The translations under genes and the position numbers were made by a program. Shown here in pieces: positions 8,539 to 16,319 of a stretch of DNA of 64,000 nt. Under the pieces are notes generated by a model that had not been told where the DNA came from, searched no databases, and was given only the letters and a program-made list of their open reading frames with translations. This stretch comes from Acidobacteriaceae bacterium TAA 166 (GTDB lineage Bacteria > Acidobacteriota > Terriglobia > Terriglobales > Acidobacteriaceae), in the NCBI GenBank assembly GCA_000421065.1, contig ATWD01000001.1:186001-250000 (forward strand), in the 5' to 3' direction. Each line of letters opens with the position of its first letter. Within the stretch, counting starts at the first letter, position 1.

Positions 8539-8906
8539 AGAACAAACGGAACCAATTTGCGTGACCAGGGGTCCTGCGGCCAGATACTCAGCCGTTGGAA
8601 TAGTCACTTACGTTCGTAACGCCAGTAATCGCCCATTTCAAAGGAATGCGGCGGAATCGCAACAAAGTTGGCGCTAAAACGGTTTATCGTCGATCGACGA
8701 TAACGACCTTTTGAAGAACTCAACGGGCCAACCTTGAAATAACTGTTAATCGGATTCGGCGCGCCTAAAAAACACTGACATAATTGGCATACTAATCATG
8801 TACTCTAATGCTGATTTCGGCGAATATAATGCCAGTATCCACTGACGCATTTACGACTGATTTCCTCAGAGTCTGGCATAACCAATCCCTCCCGGTTTGG
8901 GGTCCT
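8539..8906. other. Regulatory stretch upstream of response regulator 2
   Basis: About 370 bp without a supported gene apart from an unconvincing upstream extension of the next frame (8808). It holds the 20 bp palindrome at 8684-8703 and a copy of GACATAATTGG near 8778. Confidence 0.5.
8684..8703. promoter_or_regulatory. 20 bp perfect palindrome
   Basis: TTATCGTCGATCGACGATAA reads the same on both strands. It lies between the type 2 XRE gene and the response regulator at 8907. Its centre shares CGATCG with the palindrome at 8202-8219, so one protein may recognise both (inference). Confidence 0.65.
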
Positions 8907-9644
8907 ATGAAAGCGTTGCTCCTCGTCGACGACGAGCCATTAGTTAGTTCAGAACTTCAGAAGGCGTTACAGAAGTACCGATTTCATGTGGAATGCGCCG
9001 AGGACGTCGAGTCGGCCAAGCACATGGTCGAAAAGACCCACTTCGACTTGATGATCGTAGACCTGAACCTGAAGGCAAAAAAGGACGGTCTACCGAATCC
9101 TGAAAACGGTGCGGGCTTAGTGCGCGAGTTTAGGGCAGCGGGCATCAATGTTCCGATCCTGATGCATTCCGCGCTCACCGGCGATTATCACGAGATGGCT
9201 TCGATCGACGCCGGCGCAGATGCGTACATCATCAAGAAAAGCTATTCGTTCCGCGTTCTGCTCACCAGGATTCAGGCGCAGTTCCGTAGGGATGAACGCC
9301 TTCTCGGGGGCAAGCCCTCAGCGACCCGGTTCGCAGGCACAGACCACTTCAAGCTCGACCGCCAGGAACGGCGGCTGGCAGTGGGCCACAAGTCGATCGA
9401 CCTCACGGTCCGCGAGACCAAGGTTCTTGAAATGTTCGTGACGAACCCGAAGAGGGTCTTCACCTGCGAAGAGATCCTGCACAAAGTCTGGGGGCACGAT
9501 ATAAGGCGCTCTGCCACTGCGCTCGATAGTCTGCTGCACCGGCTGCGCGGTAAGTTCCAGCAACACAAGATCGAGGATTTGATCGAGAACGTGAGGGGCC
9601 AAGGATACAAGCTCGCGGAGCTCACGGCCGCGCGGTCGCACTGA
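8907..9644 (+). CDS. OmpR-family response regulator 2 (orphan)
   Basis: 245 residues from ATG 8907 (MKALLLVDDEP). Receiver domain with acidic pair D8/D9, likely phospho-acceptor D52 in FDLMIVDLNLKAKKDG, and the lysine pair in AYIIKKSY. The loop after D52 is longer than usual (KAKKDGLPNPENGAGL), an insertion that may affect phosphorylation or dimerisation. The DNA-binding winged helix covers about 150-240 (DLTVRETKVLEMFVTN, EEILHKVWGH, ENVRGQGYKL). The frame could start at 8808, but those 33 residues have no receptor-domain match. Distant paralogue of the regulator at 5982; no adjacent kinase. Confidence 0.88.
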   Translation: MKALLLVDDEPLVSSELQKALQKYRFHVECAEDVESAKHMVEKTHFDLMIVDLNLKAKKDGLPNPENGAGLVREFRAAGINVPILMHSALTGDYHEMASIDAGADAYIIKKSYSFRVLLTRIQAQFRRDERLLGGKPSATRFAGTDHFKLDRQERRLAVGHKSIDLTVRETKVLEMFVTNPKRVFTCEEILHKVWGHDIRRSATALDSLLHRLRGKFQQHKIEDLIENVRGQGYKLAELTAARSH

Positions 9645-10034
9645 ATCCTCTCCATTGTTGGGCCGCCAGCGGATCGCTAGGCTCTCGTGTTTGCCACCGA
9701 CGGGCCTCTTCCCCTGGGGAATACCTCCGCCCCGCATCGATCCCTATTTAAGGCGACTCGCCCTGTGCGATCAGAGATGGCCCACTTCCCTCCTTCCGAG
9801 ATTCCAGCTTATTTCCCGTCCATGGCGTCTGTGCGCGACGGTCTTTGCCGCGCGCTCTCAAGAATCCGGTCGGCGGATCCAAAGAGCGGATTCTTTCCCT
9901 TCAAAACTTTCAAATCTTTCACCTGAATGAGAACGTTTTCAGCGCACTGACGCGAACACATTCCGGACTGCCAAGTCTTTGCCGAACATCAAGAATGAGA
10001 CTCAAATCAGTAGAGGTGAGTAGAGGAAACAATC
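9645..10034. other. Upstream region of the sigma-fusion operon
   Basis: About 390 bp with several short overlapping frames, none convincing. It should contain the promoter of the sigma-fusion/TonB-receptor/isopeptidase arm. The ribosome-binding site is AGAGGA at 10022-10027, before the TTG start at 10035. Confidence 0.5.
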
Positions 10035-13022
10035 TTGGGCTCGCGTCGCATACACAAAGTCGAGAAGACTCCCGATCACGAGGACATATTCCTCCGCCAC
10101 TATGCGTGGATGCTCGACCGGGCGACGAGGCTGACGAACGGATCGAAGGAAGAAGCACAGGACCTCGTGCAGGACCTCTATCTCCGGTTCGTCTTCTCCC
10201 GATCCGAGGTTGATCTGACCGATGAAGATCGCCTTCGTGGCTATCTCTTCAAGATCCTCCAGAACCTTGCGAACGACAAACACCGAAGCAACTCACGCGA
10301 TCCATTGTCGAGCCTGCAGACCATCGACTACGACTCCATGGAGTCCGCGTTACATGCAGTCGATCGAAGCCGGCTCCTGCATGTCCGCAGCGATCTTGCG
10401 GGAATTTGCGAGTATGCGTGTATTCGACGCAGCACGTCGCGGGCCGGAAGCGTTCTGATCTTTCGCTTCTTTCTCGGATATTACCCATCGGAGATAGTGC
10501 GCCTGCTGAAAAGCACTCCCTCGGCAGTCCACAAACTTACTGAAACCGCCCGGCTCGAAAGCAAAGCCTTCCTGACGCGCCCCGATTCACTTCATTTCCT
10601 CGGCCCAAACCCCCTCCCCAAAACTTCGTTCGCCAAACGTTATCTTCCGGACGACCCATCCGTTCTCTATGAAGAACTTCGCAAACGTATCTTTGCCGAA
10701 GCCGAGGGGCCGTGTCCAGCCCCGGATGTACTCGACGGCATATACGTCGGAGGCTCCAAGAGCCAACTGACAATGCAGGAAGTCGCCCATCTGGCGAGCT
10801 GTCAGGCATGTCTTGAAAGGGCAAACCATTTGCTCCGCATTCCAAACCTGCCCGACCGATTTTCTGACGATTTCAATGACCGAAAAGACGATAACTTCCC
10901 ACCTCCTCCGCGCAACCCACTAGCGGAGCCAATGGACCGCATGCGCAGAGGGGTCCGCGAAGTATACGAACATCGTCCCAAGAGTCTTGAGATCGCGGTC
11001 AATGGCGAAGTTCGCGGCGCCCAGCAAGTCACCTCACCTCAGAGCACGTTTCGGATCAAGCTCAAGTCCCATTCCAAACCGAAATACATCGAGGTCTTCA
11101 GCGAACAAGGCCTCTGCCTGCTCTATCTCAATCTTGAGAATCACGAAGTCGATGAGCCCGCGCCTATGCAGACGGAAGTCACGCTCAGTGATGATCGCCT
11201 GCTGTCCCTCGACATCACCCGGAACGGCACTTCTCCCGTAGTAAACATCTCCTACTTCGATCCAGTGCTCACCCAAGCCGATGAGAGCTGGGCTTTTGAA
11301 GACGAGCTGCGCTACTTCAATGCCTCCAGCAAGGCGCTCGAAGAGAAGAAATCAACGCAACCAGATCTCCTTCGCAGGCTCCGCACAAAACTATCGTCTT
11401 GGCTCTACGGTTCTGACTCTAGCTGGCCTTTGAGCGTAGGCATCGCCGTCGGCCTTGTTGCTCTTATCGGACTTGGAGGCATGCTTCTAAGCCATACGGG
11501 CAAAAACGACTCCGTACTGCCAACAGCAGCGACGTTGCTGGCGCAATCGGAGAGATCCGCTGACCTCGCAATCCCTTCCCATGGAGCCGCCCGCCAGACA
11601 TTTGCGCTTGAGGTACGGGGCGATGGCGGCAAGGTGATCGACACCGCGACTGTGGTGACTCTCCGGAGCGTCACACCACGGCGAAAAGCCACGCGATTCC
11701 TGAATGCCAAGGGCAAGGTTCAGGCGGGCCGGTGGTCGGATGGCGCAGGAAAGCTGACGACGTACTCCGTCAAAGACGGCCTCCGGCACGCCCCTGAATC
11801 GTCCTCCTCGCCCGTAACAAATGCTGACGCCTGGTCCCATGTTCCCGACGCGGGCGACTTCGATCAATTCAGTGGTGAAGCCACCAATCTGAGCGTGCGT
11901 CGTGACCAGGATGGCTATGCCCTCGTATATACCGATGCAGCCCCCGAACGCGCTGCATCGCTTGTCTCGGCCGAACTCGTTCTTTCGGGCAATACGATGC
12001 GTCCCATCGCAGAGACGCTACGGCTTAGGGAGGGAGAGACTACCCGTGAGTACCGCTTCCGCGAAGTGAACTACGAGGTCTTACCGGCGAGTGAGGTCAT
12101 TGACAGCGACTTCGAGCCGGACATGACGCTCGCCAGCCTTCGCACTGTGCTTCCCCACGAGGAAGCATCGGTGGCCCATCTAACACTCGAAGCGCTTCAG
12201 CTGCTCAATAACCTCGGGCCAGAGGTCGAGAGCATCGTCAACCTCGAACGCCGTTCGGATGGCAAGGTGGAGCTTAGCGGAGTCTTCCCGACCACAGAGC
12301 AAAAGGCCTCCGTGGCGCGAGTCTTCCAATCTCTCCGCGCAAGCGGCCTCCTGAAGCTCGACCTGCATTCGAGTGACGAGGTTGTAGAACGGTCCAATGT
12401 CGCACGCAATGTCTCCGTCGAATCGTTCGAGCCTATTGCGGTAGACACCCAACGCATTCCCTTCGATGCCAACCTGCGGACGTTCCTGACCGCGGAGGGA
12501 TTGAACGGATCCCGACTCGACGAACGTATTCGTCAAACCGCCAGCGATATCACAGCCCATAGCGCACAGCTTCACCGCGAAAGCTGGAGCATCTGTCAAA
12601 TCGCAGCGCATGACATTACGATCGACGAGCTTCGCAAGATGACGCCGGACGACCAGATGCTTTGGGTCACGCTGCTCGACAAGCATATGCGGTCTTTTCA
12701 TCAACACATTGCAGCCCTTCGCACGGAGATGACGCCTCTGCTGCACGAAGAAAGGGCGCGATTGCCAGATCCATCTATTCTTCCTTCCTCACCCCAGTCT
12801 GCCGGCGAAATGAATCAGATCGCCACGAACCTCAATCTTCACAGTGAACGCCTGGACCGTCTGCTCACGGCAGGCTTCACCCTCTCTCCGTCCCGCCTCC
12901 CCTTAAACGACAACTTTGCTGATATTGGGCCGTTGCTATCCGACCTTGATCGCGAGGAGACCGCGCTCCGCGGAACTATCGAGCGACTCCAGACGTTTGG
13001 TCGAACTGACGCACACAAGTAG
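10035..13022 (+). CDS. Membrane-anchored ECF sigma factor fused to an anti-sigma-like region and a large extracytoplasmic domain
   Basis: 995 residues, about five times a normal ECF sigma factor. Residues about 15-90 match sigma region 2 (FLRHYAWMLDRATRLTNGSK, EEAQDLVQDLYLRF, LRGYLFKILQNLANDKHR). Residues about 130-180 match region 4 (VLIFRFFLGYYPSEIVRLLK, STPSAVHKL). An HxxxCxxC zinc-type motif typical of anti-sigma factors follows at H252-C256-C259 (HLASCQACL). One membrane helix lies near 465-488 (VGIAVGLVALIGLGGMLLS). About 500 residues then follow outside, with repeated S/T-rich and helical segments. The start is TTG with AGAGGA 8 bp upstream; no better start precedes region 2. The TonB receptor follows 48 bp later and the isopeptidase after that. 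In proteobacterial lasso clusters FecI- and FecR-like proteins occupy this position, so I infer a single-chain FecI/FecR equivalent. Confidence 0.8.
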   Translation: MGSRRIHKVEKTPDHEDIFLRHYAWMLDRATRLTNGSKEEAQDLVQDLYLRFVFSRSEVDLTDEDRLRGYLFKILQNLANDKHRSNSRDPLSSLQTIDYDSMESALHAVDRSRLLHVRSDLAGICEYACIRRSTSRAGSVLIFRFFLGYYPSEIVRLLKSTPSAVHKLTETARLESKAFLTRPDSLHFLGPNPLPKTSFAKRYLPDDPSVLYEELRKRIFAEAEGPCPAPDVLDGIYVGGSKSQLTMQEVAHLASCQACLERANHLLRIPNLPDRFSDDFNDRKDDNFPPPPRNPLAEPMDRMRRGVREVYEHRPKSLEIAVNGEVRGAQQVTSPQSTFRIKLKSHSKPKYIEVFSEQGLCLLYLNLENHEVDEPAPMQTEVTLSDDRLLSLDITRNGTSPVVNISYFDPVLTQADESWAFEDELRYFNASSKALEEKKSTQPDLLRRLRTKLSSWLYGSDSSWPLSVGIAVGLVALIGLGGMLLSHTGKNDSVLPTAATLLAQSERSADLAIPSHGAARQTFALEVRGDGGKVIDTATVVTLRSVTPRRKATRFLNAKGKVQAGRWSDGAGKLTTYSVKDGLRHAPESSSSPVTNADAWSHVPDAGDFDQFSGEATNLSVRRDQDGYALVYTDAAPERAASLVSAELVLSGNTMRPIAETLRLREGETTREYRFREVNYEVLPASEVIDSDFEPDMTLASLRTVLPHEEASVAHLTLEALQLLNNLGPEVESIVNLERRSDGKVELSGVFPTTEQKASVARVFQSLRASGLLKLDLHSSDEVVERSNVARNVSVESFEPIAVDTQRIPFDANLRTFLTAEGLNGSRLDERIRQTASDITAHSAQLHRESWSICQIAAHDITIDELRKMTPDDQMLWVTLLDKHMRSFHQHIAALRTEMTPLLHEERARLPDPSILPSSPQSAGEMNQIATNLNLHSERLDRLLTAGFTLSPSRLPLNDNFADIGPLLSDLDREETALRGTIERLQTFGRTDAHK

Positions 13023-13070
13023 CACCGAACTTCACACATTGATCTTGGCTCTCGAAGCCTTAGGAGAGGT

Positions 13071-16000
13071 ATGCCTTATTTTGGATTACTTGCTCGTAGA
13101 ATTACTCCCTGGATATTCGTACTCCTTCTTTCATTGGGCCTACATCATGATGCGTTCGCGGACACAAATTCAGCAACCATTGGTGTGACAGTATCAGACT
13201 CAACCCGTGCCATAGTCCCCGGCGCAACCGTCGTCATTCGAAGTGCCGACACGACTCAAGAGCAACACCTCGACACTGCAAAGAATGGAACTGCGGTATT
13301 CTCATACCTCAAACCCGGGCGCTACAGCCTTACGGTCTCAAAGGAGAACTTCAGCCCAATCACGGTAGACGGTATTGTTCTAGCGGTGGGCGACAATAAG
13401 CAGTTCAGTCTTACGCTCAAAATTGGATCCAGTACCGCAACTGTTAACGTCGACGGCAGCGGCCCCAATATCAACACGACCGATGGCTCGGTGAGCACGG
13501 TTGTAGATAGGCGGTTCGTCGAAAACCTGCCCTTGAACGGAAGAAGCTTTCAAGACCTTATTCTCCTGACACCTGGCGTCACAACGAATAGCCCACAAAC
13601 AGGATCTACGTCAGGCTATTCAGGAGAGTTCAACATCAATGGCCAGCGCTCGGAATCGAATGCCTATTATGTTGACGGCGTTAGCGCTAACACCGGTGGA
13701 TACATCTACGGATATGGCACTTCAGGTACAAGTGGATCGCTTCCGGCGGCGACAGCTTTAGGTACCACCCAGAGCCTAGCGTCTGTTGACGCGCTTCAGG
13801 AATTCCGAGTCGCCAGTTCAACGTATTCGGCCGAGTACGGGCTATCACCCGGTGGACAGTTATCCTTTGTAACTCGTTCAGGCACAAAAGACTTGCATGG
13901 AACAGCATATGACTATCTTAGAAATAACTTTTTCGATGCGAATGACTGGTTCAATAACAATCTAAACAAGCCGATCACTCCATTACGCCAGAATGATTTC
14001 GGGGGCACACTTGGTGGTCCTATTCTGATTCCTCGAATCTACAACGGTAGGGCACGTTCCTTCTTCTTCTTTTCGTATGAGGGACTCCGCCTGATGCAAC
14101 CTCAAGCGGCGCTCACATATTATGTTCCCACAAAGGAACTCCGCCAAAGCGCTGACCGAGCACTTCAATCCGCCTTAAACGCGTTTCCGCTTCCTAGCGG
14201 TTCCGAAGTGACTGTACCTTGTAATACGACAACATACTTGTGCCCGCAAGGCCAGCCCATAGGAACTCCGGTTCCAAGCGGACTAGCGCCATTTGTTCAA
14301 GTGGATTCACTCCCTAGCAGAATCGATTCCACAAGCGTTCGCTTCGATCACCAGATCACATCAAGCACGAAAGTGTTTTACCGCTTCAGCAACACCCAAA
14401 GTTCAAAACAAACGAGACAACTTTCAACGTTATCGCCGATGAGCCAGAGCGCCTATACGAACACGCTCGGCTTAACACGCTCAGCAACCGAACGGATGGT
14501 TGTGGATCTTCGGCTAAACTACACCTCGAATCGGGGTGCGGATTCGAATGTTCTGGACACATTCGGCGGGGCACAACAAGCAGATCTCCTTAAACTTCAG
14601 GGATTGTCCGATCCGACCGCATATGATGTCTTCGAGCTTACATTTCCCGGCTACACAACATATCTTAAACAGGGTGGAACAACGCAACCCCAGCATATGT
14701 GGGACGTTGTCGGCAGCACGACTGTAGCTGTCGGCCTCAATACCATCAAAATTGGAGGCGAATACCGACGGTTAGGTTCGAGGCTTCAGCAAACCAACCC
14801 ATCCGTAGCGAACGTATTCAACAGCAGCCAGTCGCTTCAGGCGAATAGTTCCTACTTATCCGTCGTCCAAGAGTACGGAAGAACTTACCCGTCATATCTC
14901 AATGCCGCTCTATATGTTCAGGACGACTTGCGTCTCTCTCGACGTCTCGGCCTATCGGCAGGAATTCGATGGGAAGTGAATCCTCCTCCAACTCAGGCAT
15001 CCGGTAGTCTCCCATATATATTAGAAGGCGACATTGCGACCCCCTCAAGCCTCCGGCTGGCTCCCGCTGGTACGGCATTTTGGAAGACAACCTATTTCAA
15101 TTTTGCGCCGAGAGTTGGATTTGCCTATCAAGCTCGCACGGAGGCGGGAAAGGAGACGGTAATTCGCGGTGGTGGCGGCATATTCTTTGACTCAGGGCAG
15201 CAGGCTTCCACACAAGCATTCGGGAACAGCCCAGGCGACTCCGCGACTGCGCAATATGCGAATGTCTCGTACCCTCTCACTCCCAGTCAGTTGAAGGTAC
15301 AGATATCTGACCCTCCCACACCCCCGTATTACTCCACATACTACTTCTCCGATAGGCAGCAATTACCGTACACATGGCAGTGGAATTTGAGCTTGGAACA
15401 GGGTCTTGGGACGAATCAAACTGTTACATTCTCCTACGTTGGAAGTAACGGCCGACGGCTGTTGTCCCAACAGTTGGTCACTCCAGGGAAGGCCAGCCCC
15501 AATTTCACCAATATCTACAACGAGATGACCGGCACAAGCTCTAGTTACAATGCTCTTCAGATCCAATTCCGAAGAACACTAAGCCGCGGTTTTCAGTTCC
15601 TTGGATCTTATAATTGGGCACATTCGTTAGATTTTGGTTCCCAAAATATTGCGTACTCACAGATTCGTGGAAACTCTGATTTTGATCTGCGTCACAACTT
15701 CAATGCGGCGCTTAGTTATGAGATTCCATCACACTTCGACACATTCGTTTTGAGAACTCTATCGACCGGCTGGGGCGTAGATGGTCGTGTTTCGACCCGG
15801 ACGGGATTCCCAGTCACACTGAACGGCAATACGATAATTGAACCAAATGGACAGGCGGGTTATTCCGGTCTGGACTTAGTAGCAAATACTCCGCTGTATA
15901 TTCATCTTCCGGGTGTGGCGGGAAATCGTCGAATCAGTCCCGCCGCCTTTGCTCTTCCGTCTGCGGGAGAAACTGGCGACGCCCCCAGAAATTTGGTACG

Positions 16001-16256
16001 GGGGTTTGGCGATGGTCAAGTCGACATCGCCGTTCGCAGGAGTTTCCCCATCGGAGAACGACTTTCCATCCAGTTCCGGGCGGAATCATTCAACGTGCTG
16101 AATCACCCCAACTTCGGATACATCCAGCCAACATACGGAAATATTCAGTTTGGAGAAGCCACTGGCATGTTGAACCAAGGTCTGGGTGGCGTGAGCCCTC
16201 TATATCAACAAGGGGGCCCTCGTTCCATGCAATTTGCACTCAAGTGCATATTCTAA
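13071..16256 (+). CDS. TonB-dependent receptor, Oar-like, with carboxypeptidase-regulatory N-domain
   Basis: 1061 residues. Signal peptide MPYFGLLARRITPWIFVLLL...HDAFAD. Residues about 35-120 are a carboxypeptidase regulatory-like beta sandwich (VTVSDSTRAIVPGATVVIRS, GRYSLTVSKENFSP), then a plug domain (FVENLPLNGRSFQDLILLTP, NINGQRSESNAYYVDGV), then the long beta barrel ending in an aromatic residue (LKCIF). This is the OMP family common in Acidobacteriota. It takes up ligands across the outer membrane using TonB. It sits between the sigma fusion (48 bp upstream) and the lasso isopeptidase (63 bp downstream), so the likely ligand is the lasso-type peptide made by the opposite arm (inference). 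Codon use is more A/T-rich than in the sigma gene. Confidence 0.9.
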   Translation: MPYFGLLARRITPWIFVLLLSLGLHHDAFADTNSATIGVTVSDSTRAIVPGATVVIRSADTTQEQHLDTAKNGTAVFSYLKPGRYSLTVSKENFSPITVDGIVLAVGDNKQFSLTLKIGSSTATVNVDGSGPNINTTDGSVSTVVDRRFVENLPLNGRSFQDLILLTPGVTTNSPQTGSTSGYSGEFNINGQRSESNAYYVDGVSANTGGYIYGYGTSGTSGSLPAATALGTTQSLASVDALQEFRVASSTYSAEYGLSPGGQLSFVTRSGTKDLHGTAYDYLRNNFFDANDWFNNNLNKPITPLRQNDFGGTLGGPILIPRIYNGRARSFFFFSYEGLRLMQPQAALTYYVPTKELRQSADRALQSALNAFPLPSGSEVTVPCNTTTYLCPQGQPIGTPVPSGLAPFVQVDSLPSRIDSTSVRFDHQITSSTKVFYRFSNTQSSKQTRQLSTLSPMSQSAYTNTLGLTRSATERMVVDLRLNYTSNRGADSNVLDTFGGAQQADLLKLQGLSDPTAYDVFELTFPGYTTYLKQGGTTQPQHMWDVVGSTTVAVGLNTIKIGGEYRRLGSRLQQTNPSVANVFNSSQSLQANSSYLSVVQEYGRTYPSYLNAALYVQDDLRLSRRLGLSAGIRWEVNPPPTQASGSLPYILEGDIATPSSLRLAPAGTAFWKTTYFNFAPRVGFAYQARTEAGKETVIRGGGGIFFDSGQQASTQAFGNSPGDSATAQYANVSYPLTPSQLKVQISDPPTPPYYSTYYFSDRQQLPYTWQWNLSLEQGLGTNQTVTFSYVGSNGRRLLSQQLVTPGKASPNFTNIYNEMTGTSSSYNALQIQFRRTLSRGFQFLGSYNWAHSLDFGSQNIAYSQIRGNSDFDLRHNFNAALSYEIPSHFDTFVLRTLSTGWGVDGRVSTRTGFPVTLNGNTIIEPNGQAGYSGLDLVANTPLYIHLPGVAGNRRISPAAFALPSAGETGDAPRNLVRGFGDGQVDIAVRRSFPIGERLSIQFRAESFNVLNHPNFGYIQPTYGNIQFGEATGMLNQGLGGVSPLYQQGGPRSMQFALKCIF

Positions 16257-16319
16257 CGGTGACACCGCCGCACACATTGATTGACTCACTTCGCACTTGG
16301 AGATTGGGGAGCCGTCACT

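Noticed and set aside
12180..12746. 188-residue minus-strand frame
   Set aside because: Antisense to the long sigma-fusion gene.
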